64,000 nt of DNA from Vibrio sp. (GCA_028131545.1 JAOICL010000008.1:1-64000); one strand, 5' to 3'. Counted from the stretch's first letter, positions 38,601 through 46,975 are shown. Numbers and translations are program-made. The notes: generated from the sequence alone by a model not told the origin.

Positions 38601-38624
38601 AGAAGTGAGTAGTTTCTTTTTCAT
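35622..38624 (-). CDS. Secreted M66 (TagA/StcE-like) metalloprotease with chitin-binding modules
   Basis: This 1000-residue exported protein has a signal peptide (MKKKLLTSLIAASIASFG, cleavage after SAQA). The zinc site HEVGHNYGLGHYPG at about residues 317-327 plus EGSVHR identifies peptidase family M66, whose members cleave mucin-type glycoproteins. Later come PKD- or cadherin-like beta domains (about 715-890: SANAGNDRQSNAGETITLSASAST, then VNINSSYTVEED) and two CBM5/12 modules at the end (WSASKTYTGGNRV, AKYWTRG and YSGGAIVSFNGNQYEAAYWTLG). I chose ATG at 38624 at the signal peptide; upstream codons lack a signal. It would act outside the cell on chitin-associated glycoproteins or host mucins. 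Confidence 0.9.
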   Translation of the reverse strand: MKKKLLTSLIAASIASFGTIGSAQAVYYFNDTAPSNDLSGSFQAEISYAQVITTPQTNDKGDLRPHLAGQRDTLLMVRPLQTLSNNSTVTVTALDQSGQRLGDITLAAPSQLPNHDNNALVTTIKYADNTWSGTLPANWMLPGLTLQITANGNTSYLNDITIGASSELWINTLDLGIFTAPRNWFHFADDINRHRDYFQKIPISKLTVNNYAPMQLSRVVFADGRTITGRDPSTGGWHTGDSRQAIVKILFSHGINMANYGLNTSDGTSEKAHPYTAVQMTGTSAVVVYSNGTVKHGGSGGNGMITIDDSRKNEWSHEVGHNYGLGHYPGGFEGSVHRPPTEINSAWGWDIFQKRFIANLQWGLSAKNQTIPNTNQSQPPFLGQYTYNTDSMASGNSRSTITDYTLHTPYALHSIQQFLENKAILDVTSPTGYRLWNENTKAMDIHSPQVPNAQQTINSRATLDLIKDDTNGEVLRSFFTGSDFISIILEDGVWISDIYAPNPTLLPDGKLLSVNRNSSWGADLHINDETIYLGNRNETLYFEVQNGSWVEVDISQVNATRDAPAPIDKGVPVTTLLGFYDPEKSINGYLYPALHGASGFIYPSISASQISDNSCYLKVSYSAKPDDYFELQNQRYSPIQMNKLHINVATADQPNRADVMCDNTVLSSRSINQPTQPLTVSVITSDSYETPIDPDIPVTNRAPSANAGNDRQSNAGETITLSASASTDPDNDALTYEWRQISGTDLNLGIQSSQLLSVTIPTTTSDSAYQFQLTVNDGELSDSDTVTIIGIAPEANQTPSVNINSSYTVEEDNTITITASANDPDGDPLTYAWNTSGLSYQFVSNNSIRVTAPQVDVDTNYSISVTVQDPELANATDIANLLVTNKVTVVDPTPGTCTVGDPAAAQYAAWSASKTYTGGNRVSHQNLVWRAKYWTRGNTPDSSAAWALESDVVLPWKSSTAYSGGAIVSFNGNQYEAAYWTLGNQPGTHSVWRNIGAACQ

Positions 38625-38817
38625 ATTACATTCCATTTGTTTATATAAGGCGACAAATAGAAAGCAATAACTAAGCCAAAATTTCAATAAAACGTTGATA
38701 AGTATAGCGTTCGGTAATCCAGTCGTGAATTTTAATAAGAAAGGTTATTTACGAATTAAGGTTAAAATTTTAATACGAGTAATCTATATAACAGAGAATA
38801 TAAGGAATAGAGACAGG

Positions 38818-39495
38818 ATGAAGAACATGGAGAACAAGACGTTATTCAATACACCCATAAAAAGTGACATCAAAGAGCAAGCCCTTATTTTATGGGAATA
38901 CCTTCAAATAAAAGAGACGCCGAAACCCGTCGATTGTATGATCGTATTGGGGTCGAACGATTTGAGGGTGGCGGACTATGCCGGTGAGTTAATGTTAAAA
39001 GGCATGGCCAAACACGTGGTATTTTCTGGTGCATTTGGGCGCAATACTCAAGGTGTGTTTACGACAACGGAAGCCGAATTATTCCATGACATCGCCAGTA
39101 AGAAAGGGGTCAATCCCGATCACATGTTTATTGAGAATAAAGCCACGAATACCGGTCAAAATATGACGTATTCTCTCGAATTATTAAAACAGAAGGGCAT
39201 TAATCCACAGAGCTTTATGTTGATTCAAAAAAACTTTATGGGGAGACGAGCGATCGCGACATTCCGAGTGTATGAACCAACCAAGCCCGTTACTCTTTGT
39301 TGTCCTGATATCGGCTTCGATGATTACCCAACTGCAGATATTGACATTCACTTAATGATCAATACGATGGTGGCTGATTTCGAAAGAGTGTTACGTTACC
39401 CAGAATTAGGCTACCAGATCAAGCAACCTATTTCAGAAATGGTTTATCGCGCCTATGTGTTTTTAACCGAGAATGGCTACGATCAACAAGTATAA
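38818..39495 (+). CDS. YdcF/DUF218-family protein
   Basis: This 225-residue protein has a DUF218 domain: VDCMIVLGSNDLRVADYAGELMLKG, KHVVFSGAFGRNTQGV, EAELFHDIA and NTGQNMTYSLELL, and the final family block. It is related to E. coli YdcF, which binds SAM, and to the SanA-like proteins. No membrane segment is seen at its start. ATG at 38818 has AAGGAA about ten bases upstream. Role unknown. Confidence 0.85.
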   Translation: MKNMENKTLFNTPIKSDIKEQALILWEYLQIKETPKPVDCMIVLGSNDLRVADYAGELMLKGMAKHVVFSGAFGRNTQGVFTTTEAELFHDIASKKGVNPDHMFIENKATNTGQNMTYSLELLKQKGINPQSFMLIQKNFMGRRAIATFRVYEPTKPVTLCCPDIGFDDYPTADIDIHLMINTMVADFERVLRYPELGYQIKQPISEMVYRAYVFLTENGYDQQV

Positions 39496-39589
39496 TGATC
39501 CTCAATACATTCTGAGAAAAGCCTTCAGTGATAATGAATTGATGTCAACATGATGCCGTCAATCAGTGATAAAGAGAGTAGTAGATACA

Positions 39590-40129
39590 ATGCAAGATCT
39601 TATCAATTCCATGCGCATACTAACCGTCGCAATCCACCCAGACGTTACATTAATTCAAGATCCTATTACCGTAAAGCGCTTATCAACACGCGCCATTGTT
39701 CAAAAAGATGACCAAATATTATTGATGTACACCAAGCGATATGAGGATTACAGCTTGCCTGGTGGTGGGCTTGACAATGAGGAACCTATTTTAGAAGGAT
39801 GTACTCGCGAATTGATCGAAGAAACAGGGGCTCAGAATGTTCGTAACTTACAGCCTTATGGGATTTATGAAGAGTACCGTCCTTGGTATAGAGATAATGC
39901 AAATGTGATGAATATGATCTCTTATTGTTTCACTTGCGAGATAGATGACGAGCTAGGAACTCCAGAGTTAGAGTCCCATGAAATTAATAATGGTATGGTA
40001 CCCATGTGGGTCAACATTCATGATGCGATTGCGCATAACGAAGACATTCTTGCACACAGTGATAAGCAAGGGTTAAGCATCATTCGTGAAACCTATTTAT
40101 TGAAGCACATAGCGAGTCATCAAAAATAA
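39590..40129 (+). CDS. Nudix hydrolase
   Basis: This 179-residue hydrolase has the Nudix box GGLDNEEPILEGCTRELIEETG (about residues 66-87), with G-x5-E-x7-R-E-L-x-E-E-x-G intact. Members hydrolyse nucleoside diphosphates linked to a moiety X. The N-terminal strands read KRLSTRAIVQKDDQILLMYTKRYEDYSLPGG. ATG at 39590 is preferred over a GTG at 39566. The substrate cannot be predicted. Followed by hairpins. Confidence 0.87.
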   Translation: MQDLINSMRILTVAIHPDVTLIQDPITVKRLSTRAIVQKDDQILLMYTKRYEDYSLPGGGLDNEEPILEGCTRELIEETGAQNVRNLQPYGIYEEYRPWYRDNANVMNMISYCFTCEIDDELGTPELESHEINNGMVPMWVNIHDAIAHNEDILAHSDKQGLSIIRETYLLKHIASHQK

Positions 40130-40170
40130 AAATTGAAATAGATAAGCGAAAATTCTTATTTTGGTCTATG

Positions 40171-40201
40171 GCTAGTACTTTTTTCATACTAAAGTACTAG
40201 C
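40171..40201. terminator. Perfect inverted repeat downstream of the Nudix gene
   Basis: GCTAGTACTTT (40171-40181) pairs with AAAGTACTAGC (40191-40201) over 11 bp without mismatch, with a nine-base loop. No T-run follows, so it is either part of a terminator pair with the next hairpin or an operator. Confidence 0.6.
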
Positions 40202-40203
40202 TG

Positions 40204-40239
40204 TTTATTTTGCTATATTGACTGATATAGCAAAATAAA
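40204..40239. terminator. Perfect 15-bp inverted repeat, AT-rich terminator
   Basis: TTTATTTTGCTATAT pairs with ATATAGCAAAATAAA with a six-base loop (TGACTG). T- and A-runs lie on both sides, so it probably ends transcripts in both directions and shields the flagellar operon from the Nudix gene. Confidence 0.7.
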
Positions 40240-40380
40240 TTGTAAAAATTTATAGTTTAACTCCTTAATTTCTTACAGGTTTTAAATTACTGTACAACAT
40301 GTTTAATATAAAATCTGGATTTATCAAGTATTAAAGTCTAAGTTTATAAAACGCATTCTGCTGTAGCGTGAGGTGTTGTT
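40240..40380 (+). promoter_or_regulatory. Upstream region of flgB
   Basis: The flagellar operon should start here. I found no sigma-54 pattern (GG-N10-GC) that convinces me. AT-rich stretches such as TTTAATATAAAA (about 40302-40313) could serve as a -10. AGCGTGAGGTG at 40366-40376 is the flgB ribosome-binding site. Confidence 0.3.
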
Positions 40381-40725
40381 ATGAATTTGGACTCTGCTTT
40401 AGGTATTCATCCTGATATGTTGAACTTTCGAGCTCAGCGGGCACAGGTATTAGCGAATAACATTGCTAATGTGGATACACCCAATTTTAAATCCCAAGAT
40501 TTAGTCTTTGATGCTGTCTTTCGTCAAAATAATTTGAGCCAGTCAACCTCCATTCACCCTGAAACCAAATATCGCATCCCTTATCAGCGTACCATCGATG
40601 GAAACACGGTAGAGCTGTCTGTCGAGCAAGCACAGTTTGCTAAGAACCAGATTGATTATCAAACATCCCTGACATTTCTAAAGTTAAAAATTCGCGGCTT
40701 ACGTGGCGCTATTGAAGGGAAATAA
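40381..40725 (+). CDS. flgB: Flagellar rod protein FlgB
   Basis: This 114-residue proximal rod protein has LNFRAQRAQVLANNIANVDTPNFKSQDLVFDAVF, the conserved flagellar rod N-terminal motif (ANNIANVxTPxF). The C-terminal LKIRGLRGAIEGK matches FlgB. It begins the flagellar operon; a 158-base gap with a 14-bp repeat array separates it from flgC. Confidence 0.93.
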   Translation: MNLDSALGIHPDMLNFRAQRAQVLANNIANVDTPNFKSQDLVFDAVFRQNNLSQSTSIHPETKYRIPYQRTIDGNTVELSVEQAQFAKNQIDYQTSLTFLKLKIRGLRGAIEGK

Positions 40726-40750
40726 ATCGTATGATGAACAAGCGATAGGA

Positions 40751-40834
40751 AACACATTGTAAGGAATACGTTTTAAGCAATACGTTTTAAGCAATACGTT
40801 TTAAGAAATACGTTTTAAGAAATACATTGTAAAA
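40751..40834 (+). repeat. 14-bp tandem repeat between flgB and flgC
   Basis: Six units with period 14 are visible; four are nearly identical (AATACGTTTTAAGC/A at 40765, 40779, 40793, 40807). One degenerate unit (AACACATTGTAAGG) precedes and one follows. It lies about 50 bases before flgC. The period is not a multiple of three, as expected for non-coding DNA. Confidence 0.88.
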
Positions 40835-40883
40835 ACAGGTTTAAAGGTGACGTTCTTAACGAGGTTCTCAAAGAGGTAGCGGC

Positions 40884-41351
40884 ATGAGCTTTAATCAAAT
40901 ATTCGATGTGGCTGGAAGCGCCATGAATGCACAGACGGTGAGATTAAATACGATCTCAAGTAATTTAGCGAATGCCGATTCAGTATCGGGGAATCCTAAT
41001 GAAGTGTTCAAACCACTAAAGCCTGTTTTTGTTGCTCAATATGATCATACCCAAAGAACCACATTAAATCATTCGCAAGACAGCTTTGATCAATTCAGAG
41101 GTGATCGATCGATCCCATCGGCTCGAGTGATGGTGGCGGATGTTATTCAAGTCGACTCTTTGATGGATAAGCGCTATGAACCGAGTAACCCATTAGCGAA
41201 TGATAAAGGATTTGTATATTACTCAGGGATCAATGCGGTGAATGAAATGGCCGACATGATGTCTGCAAGTCGAAGTTTCGAATTAAACGTCGATGTATTA
41301 GGTAGCGCAAAGTCTATGCAGCAATCCTTAATTCGAGTATTGGAGGTGTAA
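40884..41351 (+). CDS. flgC: Flagellar rod protein FlgC
   Basis: This 155-residue rod protein has SGSAMNAQ-like DVAGSAMNAQTVRLNTISSNLANADSVSG at the N-terminus (FlgC/FlgG motif SSNLANAxS) and YYSGINAVNEMADMMSASRSFELNVDVL at the C-terminus. GAGGTAG precedes the ATG at 40884. flgD starts one base after its stop. Confidence 0.93.
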   Translation: MSFNQIFDVAGSAMNAQTVRLNTISSNLANADSVSGNPNEVFKPLKPVFVAQYDHTQRTTLNHSQDSFDQFRGDRSIPSARVMVADVIQVDSLMDKRYEPSNPLANDKGFVYYSGINAVNEMADMMSASRSFELNVDVLGSAKSMQQSLIRVLEV

Positions 41352-41352
41352 G

Positions 41353-42036
41353 ATGTCAGTCTCTTCGATCGGATCTCAAATAAACTTAAATACATCGGAA
41401 AGTGCGCCCGTTTCTGGTAATCCAAATTCACCTGATGAGCTAAAAAATGATTTCCTGACCATGATGGTGGCTCAGATCCAAAATCAAGATCCACTGAACC
41501 CTGCTGATGGTACCGAATATGTAAGTCAGTTAGCTCAATTCTCACAGGTACAAAGTTCTGAAACCCTCGTTCAATTAATGGAAGATCAAGCGTCATTACT
41601 CTCTAGCCTTCACTCATATACAACGGCTGGTCTCGTTGATCAAAATGTGTATGTGAGAACCAATACCTTTAACAGCGATGTTGATCATGTCAAAGGTGAG
41701 ATCACGTTATTGGCACCCAGCTCTCAAGTGAATGTTAACGTCACGAACGAATTTGGTGAGACAAAAAATTACCCATTGGGTTATCAAAGAGCAGGTACTG
41801 TTCCCTTTGAATTGAACATGATTGATGCGGATATGGCAGGCAGTCGCTTTACCGTTAACGTCGAACTATCTAAAGGACAAAATTACATTCCTGATCTTCA
41901 GCTACAGGGTAAAGTGAACAATATTGATGTACCAAAAAATGGGTCGACTTCGATAGTGAATATCGCAGGTCTGGGTAGTGTGCCACTGTATGATATCGCT
42001 AAATTTGGTGGTCAATCACAGCAAGAAGAGGACTAA
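41353..42036 (+). CDS. flgD: Flagellar hook-capping protein FlgD
   Basis: This 227-residue hook scaffold has the FlgD hallmark NDFLTMMVAQIQNQDPLNPADGTEYVSQLAQFSQVQSSE near the N-terminus, followed by a beta-rich FlgD_ig-like part. It caps the growing hook. Intergenic distance to flgE is two bases. Confidence 0.93.
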   Translation: MSVSSIGSQINLNTSESAPVSGNPNSPDELKNDFLTMMVAQIQNQDPLNPADGTEYVSQLAQFSQVQSSETLVQLMEDQASLLSSLHSYTTAGLVDQNVYVRTNTFNSDVDHVKGEITLLAPSSQVNVNVTNEFGETKNYPLGYQRAGTVPFELNMIDADMAGSRFTVNVELSKGQNYIPDLQLQGKVNNIDVPKNGSTSIVNIAGLGSVPLYDIAKFGGQSQQEED

Positions 42037-42038
42037 CC

Positions 42039-43277
42039 ATGAGCTTTAATATTGCATTAACAGGGTTAAAGTCAACCAACACACAACTTGATACCATCTC
42101 AAATAATATCGCAAACTCAGGGACAACGGGGTTTAAAGAATCACGTACCGAGTTTTCGAGTATCTATAATGGTGATGCGGGTGGGGGGGTTAAAGTTGCT
42201 GGGCAATCACAAAATATTGAAAAAAGTGGTTCTATAGAAACAACCAATAGAACATTGGATTTAGCGATTAACGGTCAAGGTTTCTTTATTACTGAGACCA
42301 GTCAAGGACGGTCTTTATATACACGCGCTGGTGCTTTTTATACTGATAAAGATAATCATATTGTTAACCTTTCTGGGGATACCCTACAAGGATACGGTGT
42401 CGATGCGAATAATAACCTGCAAACGGGTATTATTGATGATCTTCAAGTGTATCAAGCCTCTTTGGGGGCAGAACCTACGACGACATTAGAATTTGGTGCA
42501 AACTTAGATGCCAGATTAACCGGTGTCACACTGACTCCACCGGCGACGGATTATACGACCAATCTTGATACTAGTGATGTCACCACATTTAATAGTTCAT
42601 ATACCACTCAAGTCTATGATTCGCAGGGTAACGAGCACACATTGACACAATATTTCATTAAATCAGATACTTCCCCTAATGAATGGACCGTCGTTCCCAC
42701 GATTGACGGTAATGTTGTCACGCCCGCATCGGGGGCAAACCCTGCCATTGTATTTGATGGAACAGGCCAAATAGATGGTGCAACGTCCATCAGTAATTAT
42801 ACGCTTAACTACCCGTTAACGAATGGCGCCGCACCCATGAATTTAACCGTTGATCTAAGTTCAATTACACAATTTGGTTCTGATTTTGTTGTGTCGACAA
42901 ATAGTCCAGATGGATACAGTTCAGGTGAGCTAACGGGGATCCGTATAGAAGATAATGGGTATCTGTATGCACAGTATTCTAATGGACAAGATGCACTTCA
43001 AGGTCAAGTGATTTTAGCGGACTTCGCCAGTACTCAAGGGTTGCAAGCGGTGACAGAAACCGCTTGGGTTGAAACCTTTGCATCCGGTGATCCCATCGTA
43101 GGTGCACCCGACACAGGAGTGCTCGGCAGTTTAAGTTCAGGTGCATTAGAAACGTCTAATGTGGATATTACCCAAGAAATCGTCAACCTAATGGAAGCGC
43201 AAAGAAACTACCAAGCGAATACCAAAACGATTTCAACATCTGACCGATTAACGCAAGCCCTGTTTAATGCTGTCTAA
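42039..43277 (+). CDS. flgE: Flagellar hook protein FlgE
   Basis: This 412-residue hook subunit has SFNIALTGLKSTNTQLDTISNNIANSGTTGFKESRTEF at the N-terminus, the flg_bb_rod motif, and EIVNLMEAQRNYQANTKTISTSDRLTQALFNAV at the C-terminus (flg_bbr_C). It forms the universal joint. The last codons and stop lie in a 15-bp duplication. Followed 90 bases later by flgF. Confidence 0.93.
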   Translation: MSFNIALTGLKSTNTQLDTISNNIANSGTTGFKESRTEFSSIYNGDAGGGVKVAGQSQNIEKSGSIETTNRTLDLAINGQGFFITETSQGRSLYTRAGAFYTDKDNHIVNLSGDTLQGYGVDANNNLQTGIIDDLQVYQASLGAEPTTTLEFGANLDARLTGVTLTPPATDYTTNLDTSDVTTFNSSYTTQVYDSQGNEHTLTQYFIKSDTSPNEWTVVPTIDGNVVTPASGANPAIVFDGTGQIDGATSISNYTLNYPLTNGAAPMNLTVDLSSITQFGSDFVVSTNSPDGYSSGELTGIRIEDNGYLYAQYSNGQDALQGQVILADFASTQGLQAVTETAWVETFASGDPIVGAPDTGVLGSLSSGALETSNVDITQEIVNLMEAQRNYQANTKTISTSDRLTQALFNAV

Positions 43278-43298
43278 AGTAACGCTGTCTAAAGTAAC
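43269..43298 (+). repeat. 15-bp duplication at the flgE stop
   Basis: GCTGTCTAAAGTAAC occurs twice in tandem, 43269-43283 and 43284-43298. The first copy contains the flgE TAA stop. Confidence 0.85.
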
Positions 43299-43367
43299 GT
43301 TGAATGAGCGATAGATACCGTTAATGACACTTTAACTTCAAAATAAGCCGTTGGGTGAGGAGGAAGA

Positions 43368-44102
43368 ATGAACCCTGTATTATACAGTGCAGCAGGTGGT
43401 GCAAACCGAATACTCTATGCACAGCATGTGAGCGCCAATAACCTGTCTCACTCCAATACGACCGGCTTTAAAGCGATCATTGAACGCTCTATGGCGGTTG
43501 AAAGAGAAGGCGCTGGATTTAATACATCAGCTTCTTCTGTTTCAAACTCAACGGCCATTGACTTTACTGCGGGTGAATTATATCGAACGGGCCATCCTCT
43601 TGATATTGGTATTGATGGGGAAGGCTTTATCGCGGTTCAAAATCCAGATGGTAAAGAAGTGTATACACGGGCAGGTAACATCAAGTCTGATGCTGATGGA
43701 CGTTTATCGATTAATGGACGTAGTCTCGTCAATGCGAATGGCGATGAAATGATATTACCTCCCTATCAAAACGTTAATATTGGCGTGGATGGGAGTGTTA
43801 CGGTCATTCCCATTGATGGTGTTGGTAGTATTAACATCGGGCAAATTAAACTAGTTATGCCCGACAAATCAGAATTGGCATTTTCTCCCAATGGCTACTT
43901 TGAATCAAAGAATGGAGAAGCGTTTGATCCCGCTGCGAATGTGATTGTCGTGGCTGAAAATTTAGAGCAATCGAATGTCTCAACCATGACGGAAATGATT
44001 CGCTTAATGCAGTCAACGAGGCAATATGAAATGCAAGTTAAGTTAATGAAAGCCGCTGATCAACTTGCCGCCAATGGGGCCAAGTTACTTAGAAACAGTT
44101 AG
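43368..44102 (+). CDS. flgF: Flagellar rod protein FlgF
   Basis: This 244-residue distal/proximal rod protein has YSAAGGANRILYAQHVSANNLSHSNTTGFKA (FlgF N-terminus) and ESNVSTMTEMIRLMQSTRQYEMQVKLMKAADQLAANGAKLLR at the end. GGAGGAAG precedes the ATG. Its stop lies in an imperfect repeat stretch (44093-44185). flgG is 168 bases downstream. Confidence 0.93.
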   Translation: MNPVLYSAAGGANRILYAQHVSANNLSHSNTTGFKAIIERSMAVEREGAGFNTSASSVSNSTAIDFTAGELYRTGHPLDIGIDGEGFIAVQNPDGKEVYTRAGNIKSDADGRLSINGRSLVNANGDEMILPPYQNVNIGVDGSVTVIPIDGVGSINIGQIKLVMPDKSELAFSPNGYFESKNGEAFDPAANVIVVAENLEQSNVSTMTEMIRLMQSTRQYEMQVKLMKAADQLAANGAKLLRNS

Positions 44103-44185
44103 CTTTACGAAATGGTTAGCTACTTCGAAACAGTGAGTTTTTGAAACAAGTAGTTGCTTAGACATAGTTAGTTTTTTGAAACGAT
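44093..44185 (+). repeat. Imperfect tandem repeats between flgF and flgG
   Basis: Units resembling GAAACAGTTAGCTTTACG recur about five times (AAATGGTTAGCTACTTCG, AAACAGTGAGTTTTTG, AAACAAGTAGTTGC, and so on). The array starts in the last codons of flgF and fills half of the gap to flgG. Confidence 0.65.
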
Positions 44186-44270
44186 GAACAGTTATGAATT
44201 ATCTAACTGAATAATTTTCGCGTGTCTCTTTACCAATCTTACAGATTAACCTCGAATAAGGTGACCGATT

Positions 44271-45056
44271 ATGAACGCAGCATTATGGATCAGTAAAACT
44301 GGTCTCTCAGCACAAGATACCAAAATGAATGCGATTTCTAATAACCTTGCTAACGTCAATACGAATGGGTACAAGCGTGATAGGGTGGTTTTCGAAGATT
44401 TGTTTTATTCCATTCAAACGCAACCCGGTATCGAACAAAATGATGATGAAGCCCTACCAACAGGGGTACAGCTGGGTAATGGTGTACGTGTTGTGGGTAC
44501 TGAAAAAGTCCATACGCAGGGAGCCATTCTCAATACCAACCAAGATTTGGATTTAGCGATTCTAGGTAACGGTTTCTTTCAAATACTCAATTCTGACGGT
44601 GAGATTCTTTATACACGTAATGGGCAATTTAACGTCAACTCTGAAGGGGTAGTGGTGAATACCGCAGGGTTAGCACTGGAACCTGAAATTGTGGTACCAG
44701 AAAATGTTGCAGGCCTCACCATTGGTAGCGATGGCACCGTCATGGCTATCGTACCGGGGTCAACTCAACCTGAAAACCTAGGCACCATTGCATTGGCTAC
44801 ATTCATGAACCCATCAGGGTTAGCGGCACGTGGGGGTAACTTATTTTCTGAGTCAGAAGCCTCTGGGGCTCCTAATGAATTAATTGCTGGAGCCGATGGC
44901 GCAGGCTTTATCAAGCAAGGTTCACTAGAAGGGTCGAATGTGAATGTAGTAGAAGAAATGGTTGAAATGATTTCAACGCAGCGTGCCTATGAAATGAACG
45001 CAAAAATGGTATCTGCTGCCGACGAAATGCTGCAATACATCGCAAGAGCAAGTTAG
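44271..45056 (+). CDS. flgG: Flagellar distal rod protein FlgG
   Basis: This 261-residue protein has MNAALWISKTGLSAQDTKMNAISNNLANVNTNGYKRDRVVFEDLFY, typical of FlgG, and EGSNVNVVEEMVEMISTQRAYEMNAKMVSAADEMLQYIAR at the C-terminus. It forms the distal rod. It is well conserved and of standard length. flgH follows 18 bases later. Confidence 0.95.
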   Translation: MNAALWISKTGLSAQDTKMNAISNNLANVNTNGYKRDRVVFEDLFYSIQTQPGIEQNDDEALPTGVQLGNGVRVVGTEKVHTQGAILNTNQDLDLAILGNGFFQILNSDGEILYTRNGQFNVNSEGVVVNTAGLALEPEIVVPENVAGLTIGSDGTVMAIVPGSTQPENLGTIALATFMNPSGLAARGGNLFSESEASGAPNELIAGADGAGFIKQGSLEGSNVNVVEEMVEMISTQRAYEMNAKMVSAADEMLQYIARAS

Positions 45057-45074
45057 TCAAGTAGGGGAACACTC

Positions 45075-45770
45075 ATGATGAGATACGCACGCCAAAAGAC
45101 ATTAACGCAGGTGATGATCTTAGCCTGTACACTCTTCATTGTTTCTGGATGTTCTGTACGTCAAGAGTTTGTTCCACCGTCAAAAGATGATGAGAAATTT
45201 GCCCCGCCAAAGCTAGATTATAGCGACACGACGCACTCAGGTGGTAGCTTATTTCAAGCTAATACGGATTACAGTTTTTTTACGGATACCCGAGCGTATC
45301 AAGTCGGTGATATCTTAACCGTCAGCTTAGATGAAGAAACCAAATCAGAAAAAGAAGCCGATACGTCCTACGGTAAGGATTCGAATTTAGGGTTTGATGT
45401 GGATATCGTTTCCGGTGGTTGGACTGAAGATAGAGAAGGGACATTATCAGGTGAACGTGGCTTTGCCGGAACTGCATCCAGTTCACAGGGAAACAAACTG
45501 GAAGGAGCCATTACCGTCATGGTGCACGACGTATTACCGAACGGTGCGCTATTGGTAAAAGGAGAAAAGTGGTTAATTCTCAACCAAGGTGAGGAATACA
45601 TTCGCTTAACCGGTATCGTTCGAGTAGAAGACATTGGTAACGATAATTCCGTTTCTTCCCAACGAATTGCTGATGCGCGTATTAGCTATTCAGGTACGGG
45701 TACTCTCGCGGATTCCAATGCCTCTGGGTGGTTATCACAAATGTTTAATTCACCTTGGTTCCCATTTTAA
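45075..45770 (+). CDS. flgH: Flagellar L-ring lipoprotein FlgH
   Basis: This 231-residue outer-membrane lipoprotein has lipobox IVSGC at about residues 23-27. The L-ring domain has YQVGDILTVSLDEETKSEKEADTSYGKDS, VMVHDVLPNGALLVKGEKWLILNQGEEYIRLTGIVRVEDIG and ADARISYSGTGTLADSN. It forms the bushing in the outer membrane. GGGGA seven bases before the ATG at 45075. Confidence 0.95.
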   Translation: MMRYARQKTLTQVMILACTLFIVSGCSVRQEFVPPSKDDEKFAPPKLDYSDTTHSGGSLFQANTDYSFFTDTRAYQVGDILTVSLDEETKSEKEADTSYGKDSNLGFDVDIVSGGWTEDREGTLSGERGFAGTASSSQGNKLEGAITVMVHDVLPNGALLVKGEKWLILNQGEEYIRLTGIVRVEDIGNDNSVSSQRIADARISYSGTGTLADSNASGWLSQMFNSPWFPF

Positions 45771-45815
45771 TTAAACCCATACATTCGTTATCATAAAAAC
45801 GAAATAGGTGATGTC

Positions 45816-46913
45816 ATGAAGAAAGTATGTGTATTCGTATCACTACTGTTTATTAGCCTGACGAGTCATGCTCGTGAGTTAATGAACCTTGTGGACATTC
45901 ATGGCATTCGAGACAATCAATTGATTGGTTATGGCCTAGTTGTGGGTTTGGATGGGACAGGGGATAAATCACAGACCAAATTTACTGAGCAATCGATTAA
46001 AAATATGTTGGAGCAATTTGGGCTTCAGCTTGAAAGCAGAGTGTCTCCAAAAGTAAAGAATGTAGCGGCAGTATCGGTGACAGCCAGCGTGGGCCCAATG
46101 ACTGGGGCAGGGCAACAGATTGATGTGATCGTTTCTTCGATAGGTGATGCAAAAAGCTTACGAGGGGGAACCTTATTATTAACCCCATTAAAAGGGGTGG
46201 ATGGGAATGTGTACGCCATTGCTCAAGGGAATGTGGTTGTCAGTGGTATTGGTGTTGAAGGACAAGATGGGTCTAGTGTCTCTATGAACATTCCAACGGT
46301 AGGTCGTATCCCAAGTGGCGCAACCGTTGAACGAGAAATTCAATCTGATTTCAATGATCAAAATATGATTACACTCAATCTGAAAACACCCAGTTTTAAA
46401 ACCGCTAAAAACATCTCACGAGCGATTAACGACACGTTCGGCCCTAAAGTCGCGGTAGCGATTTCATTAAATCAAATCAAAGTTCAGGCGCCAAGGGATA
46501 CACATCAAAGAGTCATGTTTGTTTCAATGTTAGAAGAATTGGATGTGGAAGAAGGAAAACGTCCTGCTCGTGTGGTCTTTAATTCAAGAACAGGGACCGT
46601 GGTCATGTCCGAAACGGTTCGTATTAAACGTGCAGCCATTTCCTATGGGGGCATCACTATTTCGATTGCAGAAGATCAGTACATCAGTCAGCCCAACGCC
46701 TTTAATGAAGGTGGTCAAACCGAAGGAATACAAGATTCGACGATCACCATTCAACAAGAAAAAAATCAAATGTTTATCTGGGAAGAAGGTGTCGATTTAC
46801 AAACCATCGTGAATACAGTGAATGGAGTAGGAGCAAGTCCGGATGACCTGATGCAAATATTACAAGCATTAGATGAAATCGGTGCGCTTAACGCTGAGTT
46901 ATTGGTTATTTAG
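45816..46913 (+). CDS. flgI: Flagellar P-ring protein FlgI
   Basis: This 365-residue periplasmic P-ring protein has a signal peptide ending near LTSHAREL. The FlgI blocks are RDNQLIGYGLVVGLDGTGDK, NVAAVSVTASVGPMTGAGQQIDVIVSSIGDAKSLRGGTLLLTPL and LQTIVNTVNGVGASPDDLMQILQALDEIGALNAELLVI. Very typical, full length. FlgA is its usual chaperone. Confidence 0.95.
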   Translation: MKKVCVFVSLLFISLTSHARELMNLVDIHGIRDNQLIGYGLVVGLDGTGDKSQTKFTEQSIKNMLEQFGLQLESRVSPKVKNVAAVSVTASVGPMTGAGQQIDVIVSSIGDAKSLRGGTLLLTPLKGVDGNVYAIAQGNVVVSGIGVEGQDGSSVSMNIPTVGRIPSGATVEREIQSDFNDQNMITLNLKTPSFKTAKNISRAINDTFGPKVAVAISLNQIKVQAPRDTHQRVMFVSMLEELDVEEGKRPARVVFNSRTGTVVMSETVRIKRAAISYGGITISIAEDQYISQPNAFNEGGQTEGIQDSTITIQQEKNQMFIWEEGVDLQTIVNTVNGVGASPDDLMQILQALDEIGALNAELLVI

Positions 46914-46975
46914 TGAGTACAAGCGAAAGAGTCGACCTTCATTAAAACAGCATAAAGTAAAATAAGGGCAATCAT

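Noticed and set aside
38625-38687. Longer start of the M66 protease at 38687
   Set aside because: The signal peptide begins at the ATG at 38624, and the added residues would form a second hydrophobic stretch with no ribosome-binding site.
40240-40380. Sigma-54 promoter for flgB
   Set aside because: I looked for GG-N10-GC spacing and found no acceptable match, so I make no promoter claim.
40751-40834. Possible CRISPR-like array
   Set aside because: The units follow one another directly without spacers, so it is a minisatellite. The same holds for all other arrays in the window.
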